A DNA stretch of 6,035 bases from NCBI GenBank assembly GCA_964449175.1, contig CAYUYH010000167.1:1-6035 (forward strand), in the 5' to 3' direction. The notes beneath the pieces are model-generated. The model ran no database searches, had not been told where the DNA came from, and saw nothing but the letters and a program-made list of their open reading frames with translations. This document shows positions 1 through 5,935 of this stretch, piece after piece. Positions within the stretch are counted from its first letter, which is position 1. Each line of letters starts with the position of its first letter. This DNA is from CAYUYH01 sp964449175 (lineage in GTDB: Bacteria; Planctomycetota; Phycisphaerae; SM23-33). The translations under genes and the position numbers were made by a program.

Positions 1-113
1 AAGTTGCCCATCGCCCGAACCTTGGTGATGGCCTCTTCCGAAGTCGTCGCGCTTACCTCGCCCTTGACGGTCTGGCCGACGCCGTTCATCGCTTCGTAGG
101 TGAAAACAGGCAT
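1..113 (-). CDS. pilC: PilC/GspF-family inner-membrane platform protein (N-terminal fragment)
   Basis: Only the first 37 codons are in the window; the gene continues past the left edge. The ATG at 113-111 opens a protein beginning MPVFTYEAMNGVG and continuing through VKGEVSATTSEEAITKVRAMGN. This is the usual start of the T2SSF/PilC family: MP-x-F-x-Y-x-A, then a G-x-x-VKGE turn, then a helix rich in EEA and K/R. Family members are polytopic inner-membrane proteins of about 400 residues that form the platform turned by the PilB and PilT hexamers. The start is supported by an AGGAG ribosome binding site 7 nt upstream. The gene lies 57 nt after the second pilB, and a pilB-pilT-pilB-pilC order fits a pilus motor operon. 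The family call is strong for so short a piece. Whether it serves a pilus or a type II secretion system cannot be settled from this fragment; pilT next door favours a pilus. Confidence 0.85.
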   Translation of the reverse strand, partial: MPVFTYEAMNGVGQTVKGEVSATTSEEAITKVRAMGN

Positions 114-120
114 GGTTAAG

Positions 121-125
121 CTCCT
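121..125 (-). promoter_or_regulatory. Ribosome binding site of pilC
   Basis: On the minus strand the sequence reads AGGAG followed by 7 nt (CTTAACC) and the ATG at 113. Spacing and match are good and fix the pilC start. The 57-nt gap between the pilB stop and pilC shows no terminator, so co-transcription is likely. Confidence 0.7.
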
Positions 126-170
126 ACTTCCCACAGCCAGCCGACCTCAGGTCCCCAGCGTGCGGCCGGC

Positions 171-1937
171 CTAGTCCGTGTCCTCGTAGATCGTCTGGGA
201 GACGACTTCCTCGATCGTCGTCAGCCCGTCGTATATCGCCAGCAATCCGCCGTCGCGGAGGGTTCGCATGCCCTTCTTGCGGGCGGCCTCGCGGAGAACG
301 TTCGTGCTGCTCCGCTTCATGATCAGATCGCGAAGGTCGTCGTCGAGGATCATCATCTCAAAGATGCCGATTCGGCCGCTGTAGCCCGTGTTGCGGCAGG
401 CCTCGCACTTGCGCCCGCGATAAAACGTCCTCTTGGCGACCTGGTCCGGCGTGAGGTTCAGCTCCATCAGGGCTTCTTCGGTGGGGGTGTAAGCCTCTTT
501 GCAGCGGGGGCATATGCGACGCACGAGTCGCTGGGCCGCGATGCCCTCAAGCGTGGCCGTGAGCTTGAACGGCTCGAGCCCAAGGTCCAGCAAGCGGGCG
601 ATCGACGACGGCGCGTCGTTGGTGTGCAGGGTGGAGAATACAAGGTGGCCGGTCAGCGACGCCTGGACGGCGATCTCCGCCGTCTCCAGGTCGCGGATCT
701 CGCCGACCAGCACGGTGTCGGGATCCTGACGCAGGAAGGATCGCAGACAGCGGGCGAACGTCAGCCCGATGTCCTCCTTGATCTGCACCTGGACCAGGCC
801 GTCGATGTCGTACTCGACGGGGTCCTCGGCCGTGAGGATCTTCACCTCCACGTCGTTCAGCTCGTTCAGGGCCGAGTACAGCGTGGTGGTCTTGCCCGAG
901 CCGGTCGGCCCGGTCACGATCACAATGCCGTTAGGGCGGGAGATCAATTGGCGGAAGATTCGCGTGTCGTCCTCGCGCATCCCCAGGCGGTCCATGTCCA
1001 GTTGCACCTGGGTGCGGTCGAGCACGCGCAACACGATGCTCTCGCCGAACATCGTCGGAAGCACCGACACGCGCAGATCGACCGGCGCGTTGTTGATCGT
1101 CAGCGCGATACGCCCGTCCTGCGGCACGCGGCGCTCGGCGATGTTCAGCCGGGCCATGACCTTGATGCGGGACGCAATCGCCGGCGCGATCGACCGCGGC
1201 GGGGGCAGCATCTCGTACAGCAGGCCGTCGATGCGATAGCGCATCTTGAACTCATCCTCGAACGGCTCGAAGTGAATGTCCGACGCGCGATCCTTGATCG
1301 CCTGCATGAGCACCATGTTCACCAGCCGCTTGACCGGGTTGGCCTCCGCGGCGCCTTTTAGCGTGTCCAGGTCGATGCTCTCGCCGCGGTTCTCCAGCTG
1401 GGCGAGCTGCTCGTCGCCGACTATCTCGTTTATCAGCTCGCCGATCGAGCCGAGCGCCCCGGCAGAGGCCGTCTCGATCCCGTAGTACTTCGTCAGGGCC
1501 GCTTCGAGCTGGTCGGCCTCGGCGATGCGGGCAACTATGTCCATCCCGGTCAGCGTTCGCAGGTCGTCGGACGCCCGGAAGTTGTCGGCCGAGGCCAACG
1601 CCACCACCAGCCGCTTGGACGGCTGGTCGCACTCGATCGGCATCACCTTGTAGCTGTTGGCCATCTGGGCGGGGATCTGGGCGATCACGTCGTCGGGTAT
1701 CTCCAGCGAGCTCAGGTCGGCGTACTCCATGCCGGCCTGGAAGCCCAGAGCGAGGTTTCGCGTCTTCTCGTCGACGTAGCCGAGGTCGACGAGTATCTGT
1801 CCGACCACGCCCCCGCGCTGCTTCTGCACCTCCATCGCCTGGTTGAGCTGCTCGCGCGTCACCCGCCCCATCTTCACCAGCACGCGCCCGAGGGGCCTGC
1901 CCTTCAGCTCCCGGACCTTGTATTCCATTACAGCCAT
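171..1937 (-). CDS. pilB: GspE/PilB-family pilus assembly ATPase, second copy (588 aa)
   Basis: Cytoplasmic hexameric ATPase expected to drive pilin extraction and assembly through PilC. Residues about 15-67 form two MshEN-like 24-residue motifs (15-38 and 44-67) split by 5 residues. The GspE N2 region follows, with SDIHFEP at 219-225 and RYRIDG at 233-238. The motor core holds Walker A GPTGSGKT (343-350), the Asp box ILTAEDPVEY (367-376), Walker B DTVLVGEIRD (407-416, Glu413) and the His box GHLVFSTLHTND (430-441). Four zinc-ligand cysteines (476, 479, 511, 514; CPRC and CEAC) mark the PilB/GspE branch and are absent from PilT. All catalytic motifs are intact and the length is usual for the family. 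The ATG at 1937 is chosen because a very strong ribosome binding site precedes it; a second ATG three codons in (1928) is less well placed. It starts 19 nt after the pilT stop. It is clearly homologous to the protein encoded at 3210-4925; which copy serves extension in the cell is not visible here. Confidence 0.95.
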   Translation of the reverse strand: MAVMEYKVRELKGRPLGRVLVKMGRVTREQLNQAMEVQKQRGGVVGQILVDLGYVDEKTRNLALGFQAGMEYADLSSLEIPDDVIAQIPAQMANSYKVMPIECDQPSKRLVVALASADNFRASDDLRTLTGMDIVARIAEADQLEAALTKYYGIETASAGALGSIGELINEIVGDEQLAQLENRGESIDLDTLKGAAEANPVKRLVNMVLMQAIKDRASDIHFEPFEDEFKMRYRIDGLLYEMLPPPRSIAPAIASRIKVMARLNIAERRVPQDGRIALTINNAPVDLRVSVLPTMFGESIVLRVLDRTQVQLDMDRLGMREDDTRIFRQLISRPNGIVIVTGPTGSGKTTTLYSALNELNDVEVKILTAEDPVEYDIDGLVQVQIKEDIGLTFARCLRSFLRQDPDTVLVGEIRDLETAEIAVQASLTGHLVFSTLHTNDAPSSIARLLDLGLEPFKLTATLEGIAAQRLVRRICPRCKEAYTPTEEALMELNLTPDQVAKRTFYRGRKCEACRNTGYSGRIGIFEMMILDDDLRDLIMKRSSTNVLREAARKKGMRTLRDGGLLAIYDGLTTIEEVVSQTIYEDTD

Positions 1938-1941
1938 TGCA

Positions 1942-1951
1942 GATCACCTCC
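1942..1951 (-). promoter_or_regulatory. Extended Shine-Dalgarno of the second pilB
   Basis: The minus strand reads GGAGGTGATC, ten consecutive bases complementary to the conserved 3' tail of bacterial 16S rRNA, with GGAGG ending 9 nt before the ATG at 1937. It fits entirely in the 19-nt gap after the pilT stop (TAG at 1959-1957). It decides the start codon and suggests high independent translation initiation within the polycistronic message. Confidence 0.8.
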
Positions 1952-1956
1952 CCGTG

Positions 1957-3090
1957 CTACCGCTCTCTGGGGCTCGCGGCCGGTTGGGGTTTGGCGCCGG
2001 CGGTGGGCAGCGGCCTGCCCGCCTCGGCGGCTTCGATCTTCTGCTGCAGCTCGCCGGGGTTCTGGGCATGGTCGATCGCCTCGATCTTGTCGACCTTGCC
2101 GTCGCCCCATAGCTGGTACAGGTGGTCGTCCAGCAACTGCATGCCATACCGCTTGCCCGTCTGGATGGAGGACGGGATGCGGTAGACCTTGTTCTCGCGG
2201 ATGAGATTGGAGATAGCGCTGGTCACGTACATGAACTCGAACGCGGCGATCATGCCGCGGACATCGCAACGGGGCATCAACGCCTGGCACAGTACGGCCA
2301 CCAGCGACTCGGACAGCTGAACGCGGATCTGCTCCTGCTGGCTGGTGGGGAAGATATCCACGATACGCGTGACCGTCCTGTGGGCGCTGGTTGTGTGCAG
2401 GGTGCCAAACACAAGGTGGCCGGTCTCAGCCGCTCGCAGCGCCGCCTCGATGGTCTCCAAGTCTCGAAGCTCGCCGACGAGGATGACGTCCGGGTCCATA
2501 CGCAGCACTCGCCGCAGGGCCTCGCTGAACGACGGCACGTCCACGCCGACTTCACGTTGGTTGATCAGGCACTTCTTGTGGTTGTGGTAGTACTCGATGG
2601 GATCCTCGATCGTCACGATGTGGCGGTCGAAGTTGTCGTTGATGTAATCGATCATCGTCGCCAGAGTGGTCGTCTTGCCGGATCCGGTCGGCCCGGTGAT
2701 CAGGAAGATGCCCCTGGGACGGCGACAGATGCTCTGAACGGTTTTCGGCAGGCCGATGTCCTCAAACGTCAGCAGCTTGGAAGGGATCAGACGCAGGCAT
2801 AGCGAGATATTGCCGCGCTGCTGGAACACCGACGTCCTGAATCGCCCGGCCTTGCCGAACTCGAAGCCGAAGTCCGTGCCACCCTGCTCCTGGAGTTCCT
2901 GCTGGTTGCGCTCGGGCGTTATCGCCTTCATCAAGGCGATGGTGTCTTCCGGCTCCAGGGCCTTGGTCTCCAGGCTCCTCAGTCGACCGTGAAGCCTGAG
3001 CGTCGGTGCCCGGCCCACATACAGGTGTAGGTCGCTGGCACCTCGCTTGACGCAGGTCTCTAGGAGTCTGTCAATGTGGATCATGGACAT
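1957..3090 (-). CDS. pilT: PilT-family type IV pilus retraction ATPase (377 aa)
   Basis: Cytoplasmic hexameric ATPase that powers pilus disassembly and so twitching motility, adhesion or DNA uptake. The N-terminus has the PilT signature RGASDLHL (16-23) after a short helix, with no MshEN domain. The core has Walker A GPTGSGKT (133-140), the Asp box TIEDPIEYYH (160-169), Walker B DVILVGELRD (201-210, Glu207) and the His box TGHLVFGTLHTTSA (223-236). The tetracysteine zinc motif of PilB is missing, as expected. The C-terminal PilT motif, classically AIRNLIRE, reads AISNLIRE (292-299), followed by the family-typical SSIQTGKRYGMQLLDDHL. The last 25 or so residues are a Pro/Ala-rich tail, making it slightly longer than the usual 345-370. 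The ATG at 3090 has a ribosome binding site 6 nt upstream; the Met at codon 3 is an alternative. It is flanked by two PilB-type genes, 119 nt after one and 19 nt before the other. PilU is the alternative name, but the intact motifs and sequence favour PilT. Confidence 0.95.
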   Translation of the reverse strand: MSMIHIDRLLETCVKRGASDLHLYVGRAPTLRLHGRLRSLETKALEPEDTIALMKAITPERNQQELQEQGGTDFGFEFGKAGRFRTSVFQQRGNISLCLRLIPSKLLTFEDIGLPKTVQSICRRPRGIFLITGPTGSGKTTTLATMIDYINDNFDRHIVTIEDPIEYYHNHKKCLINQREVGVDVPSFSEALRRVLRMDPDVILVGELRDLETIEAALRAAETGHLVFGTLHTTSAHRTVTRIVDIFPTSQQEQIRVQLSESLVAVLCQALMPRCDVRGMIAAFEFMYVTSAISNLIRENKVYRIPSSIQTGKRYGMQLLDDHLYQLWGDGKVDKIEAIDHAQNPGELQQKIEAAEAGRPLPTAGAKPQPAASPRER

Positions 3091-3096
3091 CGGTTT

Positions 3097-3102
3097 CTCT
3101 CC
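3097..3102 (-). promoter_or_regulatory. Ribosome binding site of pilT
   Basis: The minus strand reads GGAGAG, then 6 nt (AAACCG), then the ATG at 3090. It supports that start over the internal Met two codons later. Confidence 0.65.
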
Positions 3103-3119
3103 AACCTCATTATTCGCCT

Positions 3120-3138
3120 CGCCGGGCGCCCGCCGGCG
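3120..3138. repeat. GC-rich inverted repeat in the pilB-pilT spacer
   Basis: The 119-nt spacer between the upstream pilB stop (3210) and pilT (3090) holds a perfect 6-bp inverted repeat, CGCCGG at 3120-3125 and CCGGCG at 3133-3138, with a 7-nt loop. It can also fold around the 10-nt palindrome CGGGCGCCCG (3123-3132). A 10-nt direct repeat, CTCGCCGGGC, occurs at 3118-3127 and 3144-3153, so one copy overlaps the hairpin. There is no U-run after the stem in the transcribed direction, so it does not look like an intrinsic terminator. It may be an RNA processing or stability element, or chance in GC-rich DNA. I see no convincing promoter in this spacer. Confidence 0.4.
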
Positions 3139-3209
3139 GTGGACTCGCCGGGCAGCCAGCCGGCCTTGTCTCTATGTCCTGGCAGGGCAGGCGCTTACAA
3201 TCGTGTCGA

Positions 3210-4925
3210 TTAGTCGGTAATAAGCTCGCCCGTCTGGGCCGTTCTGAGGATCTCTTCAGGGGTGGTCGTGCCGTGGGCGGCCTTTAGCCGGCCATCGGCC
3301 AGGAGGGATCGCATCCCGGCCGCAGCCGCCGCCTGCCGCAGCTCGCCCAGCGTCGCCCCCCGGAAGGCCAATTCGCGAAGTTCGTTGTTCATAACCATCA
3401 GTTCAAAGATACCCTGGCGCCCGCGGAAGCCCGTGCCGCTGCAGTATTCGCAACCCTTGCCCCTGGAGAATGTTAGCTTCTTCATCTCATCCTCGGTGAA
3501 GCCCAGCATCCGCCCCAGCCGCGGGTCGTAGTCTTCGTACTTCTCCTTGCACCTGGGGCAGATCACGCGGATGAGCCGCTGGGCCATCACCGCTTGGATG
3601 CTGCTGGCGACCAGGAACGGCTTGACGCCCATGTCGACCAGACGGGTGATCGCAGAGGGCGCATCGTTTGTGTGAAGCGTGCTGAAAACCAAGTGTCCAG
3701 TCAAAGCCGCCTGTATGGCGACTTCAGCGACGGCGATATCCCGGATTTCCCCGACGAGGATTATATTTGGGGCCTGACGCAGCATGGCCCGCAGGATGCG
3801 GGCGAAGTTGAGGTCGATGGCCTCGTTGATCTGGACCTGGTTGACGCCGCTGATGTTGTACTCGACCGGGTCCTCGGCGGTGATGATCTTGCGGTCGGGG
3901 CGGTTGAGCTCGTTGATGGCCGCATAGAGGGTGGTGGTTTTGCCCGAGCCGGTCGGCCCGGTGACAAGGAACATGCCGTTGGGCCTGCGAATGATGCGCA
4001 TGAACCGCTCGTAGTCGTCCTGCTCGAAGCCCAACGCCGGGATGCCCAAACGGACGCTCTCGGGCCGGAGAATGCGCAGGACGATGCTCTCACCGTGGTA
4101 GGCCGGCAGGGCCGAGACGCGGAAGTCGATCGCGCTGCCGGCGACGTCCATCTTGATTCGGCCGTCCTGGGGGAGGCGCTTCTCGGCGAGGTCGATGCCC
4201 GCCATGATCTTAAATCGGTTAAGCACCGAGCCTTGCATACGCTTGGGGATGGGCTCTCGCTCCAGGCACACGCCGTCGACGCGGTAGCGGACGCGGACCC
4301 GGTCGGACATCGGCTCGATGTGAATGTCCGAGGCCCGGGTCTCTACGGCCTGCGTGATCAACATGCCAACCAGGCGGACGATAGGGGCGCCGCCCTCGTC
4401 CTCCAGGAGGTCCAAGCCCCTGGCCTCGCCGGGGGCGACGTCGATGGTCTGGCGGCGAATCTCGTCGACGGCGGCGTCGATGCTGACCTCGGACGTGGGG
4501 TTGGAGCGGTTGAGGTAGCCGCGGAACTTGGCCTTGGTGGTCAGATACGGCTGCACCTCGCAGTTCAGGCGGAAGCGCAGCATGTCCATTGTCTCGAGGT
4601 CCAGCGGGTCGGTCAGGACGACTCGCAGCTTGCCCTTGTCGCGCGTCAGGGGCAAGACCATCCTGTTGCGGATGACCTCTTCGGGCAGCAGGTGCGCCTC
4701 GGGGGCCTGGATATCGGGGGCCAGGTCGAGGTACTCCATGTCGAACTGGTTGGCGAGGGCCTTGACGACATCCTCTTCGCCGGCGAGATTCAGCGCGACC
4801 AGCGCCTCGCCTATCCGCAGGCCGTTATTTCGGCCGTGCGCGAGGGCCTCTTCGACGCTCTTGGTGCTGGTGACGCCCCAATCGACGAGGATCTCGCCGA
4901 GCCGTTGTCGCTTCTTCCGCGCCAT
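3210..4925 (-). CDS. pilB: GspE/PilB-family pilus assembly ATPase, first copy (571 aa)
   Basis: Cytoplasmic hexameric ATPase for pilus (or pseudopilus) assembly. The protein opens almost directly with an MshEN-like tandem: a 24-residue motif starting RLGEILVDWG (8-31), a 5-residue linker (32-36) and a second motif starting RIGEALV (37-60). Then come SDIHIEP (199-205), RYRVDG (213-218), Walker A GPTGSGKT (323-330), the Asp box IITAEDPVEY (347-356), Walker B NIILVGEIRD (387-396, Glu393), the His box GHLVFSTLHTND (410-421) and zinc cysteines 456, 459, 492 and 495 (CPRC, CEYC). Motifs are intact. The residues before Walker B read RQAPN where the paralogue has RQDPD. The ATG at 4925 is chosen because MshEN begins 7 residues later; its ribosome binding site is weak (GAG 6 nt upstream, or AGGA almost touching the ATG). 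It is the first sure gene of the pilus cluster and has a candidate promoter about 200 nt upstream. Confidence 0.95.
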   Translation of the reverse strand: MARKKRQRLGEILVDWGVTSTKSVEEALAHGRNNGLRIGEALVALNLAGEEDVVKALANQFDMEYLDLAPDIQAPEAHLLPEEVIRNRMVLPLTRDKGKLRVVLTDPLDLETMDMLRFRLNCEVQPYLTTKAKFRGYLNRSNPTSEVSIDAAVDEIRRQTIDVAPGEARGLDLLEDEGGAPIVRLVGMLITQAVETRASDIHIEPMSDRVRVRYRVDGVCLEREPIPKRMQGSVLNRFKIMAGIDLAEKRLPQDGRIKMDVAGSAIDFRVSALPAYHGESIVLRILRPESVRLGIPALGFEQDDYERFMRIIRRPNGMFLVTGPTGSGKTTTLYAAINELNRPDRKIITAEDPVEYNISGVNQVQINEAIDLNFARILRAMLRQAPNIILVGEIRDIAVAEVAIQAALTGHLVFSTLHTNDAPSAITRLVDMGVKPFLVASSIQAVMAQRLIRVICPRCKEKYEDYDPRLGRMLGFTEDEMKKLTFSRGKGCEYCSGTGFRGRQGIFELMVMNNELRELAFRGATLGELRQAAAAAGMRSLLADGRLKAAHGTTTPEEILRTAQTGELITD

Positions 4926-4935
4926 ATCCTACTCG

Positions 4936-5229
4936 TTACCGCCGACCCCTGGCCGGCCGTGGAGTGCAGGGGCAGACCCTGTGGACCCGGCCTGGCGGGC
5001 TAGTGGGCGGCATTGCGTTGGCCAGTGCTCCGGCTTCTTGCGCTTCGGTGGGAGGGCAATCCATTGGGACCGCCAGCCAGGCAGGCGAGTGGTACACCGC
5101 CTCGCCAGAGCCTATCTCAATGAGCCACGCTCTATTGTACCGGAGTTTGCGAAGAACGGTCAAGGCCAGTTTGGCGCCGCTTAGAGCGCCGCGGGAGGTG
5201 CCGGGCGCCGTGTGGTTCGCGGTCGTCAT
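4936..5229 (-). CDS. Possible small hypothetical protein (97 aa), doubtful
   Basis: An open frame starting MTTANHTAPG at 5229 and ending with TAA at 4938-4936. Its ATG overlaps the stop of the release-factor-like gene as ATGA, the classic translational-coupling arrangement, and its stop lies 10 nt before the first pilB. It thus fills a stretch of about 300 bases that would otherwise lack a gene. The middle looks protein-like (LALTVLRKLRYNRAWLIEIG, then AVYHSPAWLAVP, residues about 21-55) with mostly G/C third positions. The last 25 residues are Pro/Arg/Cys-rich and look like translated noncoding DNA. I recognise no family, signal peptide or membrane segment. The same frame stays open far upstream, so openness alone is weak evidence at this GC content. 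A good minus-strand promoter sits inside it. The alternative is that this is a noncoding promoter and leader region for the pilus operon. Confidence 0.35.
   Translation of the reverse strand: MTTANHTAPGTSRGALSGAKLALTVLRKLRYNRAWLIEIGSGEAVYHSPAWLAVPMDCPPTEAQEAGALANAMPPTSPPGRVHRVCPCTPRPARGRR
5134..5163 (-). promoter_or_regulatory. Sigma70-like promoter upstream of the pilus cluster
   Basis: The minus strand has TTGACC (5163-5158, 5 of 6 to consensus), an 18-nt spacer, and TACAAT (5139-5134, 5 of 6). Transcription would begin near 5127, giving a leader of about 200 nt before the first pilB start at 4925. The leader has a possible hairpin with arms 5084-5089 and 5101-5106 (GGCGAG/CTCGCC) and another with arms 4967-4971 and 4977-4981 (CAGGG/CCCTG); neither resembles a riboswitch I know. 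The match is by eye against the housekeeping consensus. Confidence 0.5.
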
Positions 5230-5762
5230 AGCAGGGGTCCCAGGCCGTGGGCCTTGCGAATGGATTGGGCGGCGGCAAGCGCATGTCGGTCGGCGCTGAG
5301 AACCTTCACGAGGTTGCCGGACGTTATGCCGAGCCGGCCCGCGGCGTCGGCGAGGCGGCCGGAGGAGTGCTCGAGCAGATCCAGCAGGTACGCGGCGACA
5401 GGCCAGTAGCGCGCGTCTCGTCGGCCTGCCTGGAGGCGTCGCCGGCCGGCGTTCTCGCCGCCACGAGCGATGAACATGCACTCGGTCACGATAGCCGGCA
5501 AGTCGGCGCCGGCGACTACGGGCGAGCGAAGGGTACAGGCAATCTTCATCCGCAGCCGCTTCAGTGCCAGGGCCTTGTTTTCGTGCTGGCTGCGGCTGTC
5601 GTCGCCGTGGGCGGATACGCCGGTCGGCGGGTGGTGCAGCCGGACGGCTGAGGAGACCTTGTTGCGGTGCTGCCCGCCGGGGCCGGAGGCCTTGTACGTG
5701 TTGATGCGGCACTGTCGCAAGAGGGTCGCGTCATCGAGGCTGAGGTAGTCCCGGGCCTGCAT
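5226..5762 (-). CDS. Stand-alone GGQ-domain peptide chain release factor-like protein (178 aa)
   Basis: Contains the catalytic domain of class I release factors, which triggers hydrolysis of peptidyl-tRNA on the ribosome. The key motif GPGGQHRNKV is at 27-36 (GGQ 29-31), followed by SAVRLHHPPTG and RSQHENKALALKRLR (57-71), as in RF1/RF2 domain 3. The codon-recognition domains of RF1/RF2 are absent, so a rescue role on stalled ribosomes, as for ArfB, is likely but inferred. Unlike ArfB there is no simple Lys/Arg-rich tail. A helical C-terminus (about 119-178) includes a helix-turn-helix-like stretch, RLADAAGRLGITSGNLVKVL. I chose the ATG at 5762 because the family usually begins about 15 residues before the LLRQC segment. 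The frame also opens with GTG at 5825 (199 aa), but that adds an Arg/Pro-rich extension and overlaps the plus-strand promoter. Neither start has a visible ribosome binding site. It shares an ATGA overlap with the next ORF. Confidence 0.85.
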   Translation of the reverse strand: MQARDYLSLDDATLLRQCRINTYKASGPGGQHRNKVSSAVRLHHPPTGVSAHGDDSRSQHENKALALKRLRMKIACTLRSPVVAGADLPAIVTECMFIARGGENAGRRRLQAGRRDARYWPVAAYLLDLLEHSSGRLADAAGRLGITSGNLVKVLSADRHALAAAQSIRKAHGLGPLL

Positions 5763-5820
5763 GGAAGAGATACTATCGGCAATCAACCGCGGCGGCCAGT
5801 AGCGCGGGCGGCTTTGCACC

Positions 5821-5849
5821 TTCACAGGATCGGGCGGCGGCGTTACAAT
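5821..5849 (+). promoter_or_regulatory. Sigma70-like promoter of the rightward TPR gene
   Basis: TTCACA (5821-5826, 5 of 6 to consensus), a 17-nt spacer and TACAAT (5844-5849, 5 of 6) on the plus strand. A start near 5856 would give a leader of about 90 nt before the ATG at 5945. It lies in the divergent region between the release-factor-like gene and the TPR gene (5763-5944). I find no equally good minus-strand promoter there for the leftward gene. Confidence 0.5.
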
Positions 5850-5931
5850 GACACTTGGGGCGAGTGCGACCAGCCGAGCTAACCTGAGTGTTGACCGGGC
5901 GGGTGGTCTTTGTGTACATAGGTGTTGGTGC

Positions 5932-5935
5932 GGAG
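5932..5935 (+). promoter_or_regulatory. Ribosome binding site of the TPR gene
   Basis: GGAG followed by 9 nt and the ATG at 5945. This favours 5945 over the in-frame GTG at 5888 and the ATG at 5960. Confidence 0.45.

Noticed and set aside
883..914. Near-identical 32-nt repeat shared with 3931-3962 as a mobile or recombination site
   Set aside because: It encodes the Walker A region in both paralogues, so protein constraint and common ancestry explain it.
624..1361. Plus-strand open frame of 245 codons opposite the second pilB
   Set aside because: It is an antisense shadow in the same relative frame as the one opposite the first pilB, with the same biased composition and no domain.
3120..3138. 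Intrinsic terminator between the first pilB and pilT
   Set aside because: The GC-rich stem is present, but no U-run follows it in the transcribed direction and pilT has no convincing promoter of its own.
3164..3204. Minus-strand promoter for pilT (TTGTAA with CATAGA)
   Set aside because: Only 4 of 6 and 3 of 6 matches, no better than chance in this spacer.
3594..5003. Plus-strand open frame of 469 codons opposite the first pilB
   Set aside because: It lies antisense to a gene with intact ATPase motifs. It is rich in Asp, Val, Gly, Leu and His, as expected from the complement of GC-rich coding DNA, and shows no known domain. A similar frame occurs opposite the second pilB.
5230..5712. Upstream extension of the small ORF frame through the release-factor-like gene
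   Set aside because: It overlaps the GGQ gene out of frame and its product is Arg/Pro-rich low complexity. Only the part after the ATG at 5229 could be a gene.
5891..5920. Second plus-strand promoter TTGACC-N18-TACATA before the TPR gene
   Set aside because: The -10 matches at only 3 of 6 positions, and a much better promoter lies at 5821-5849.
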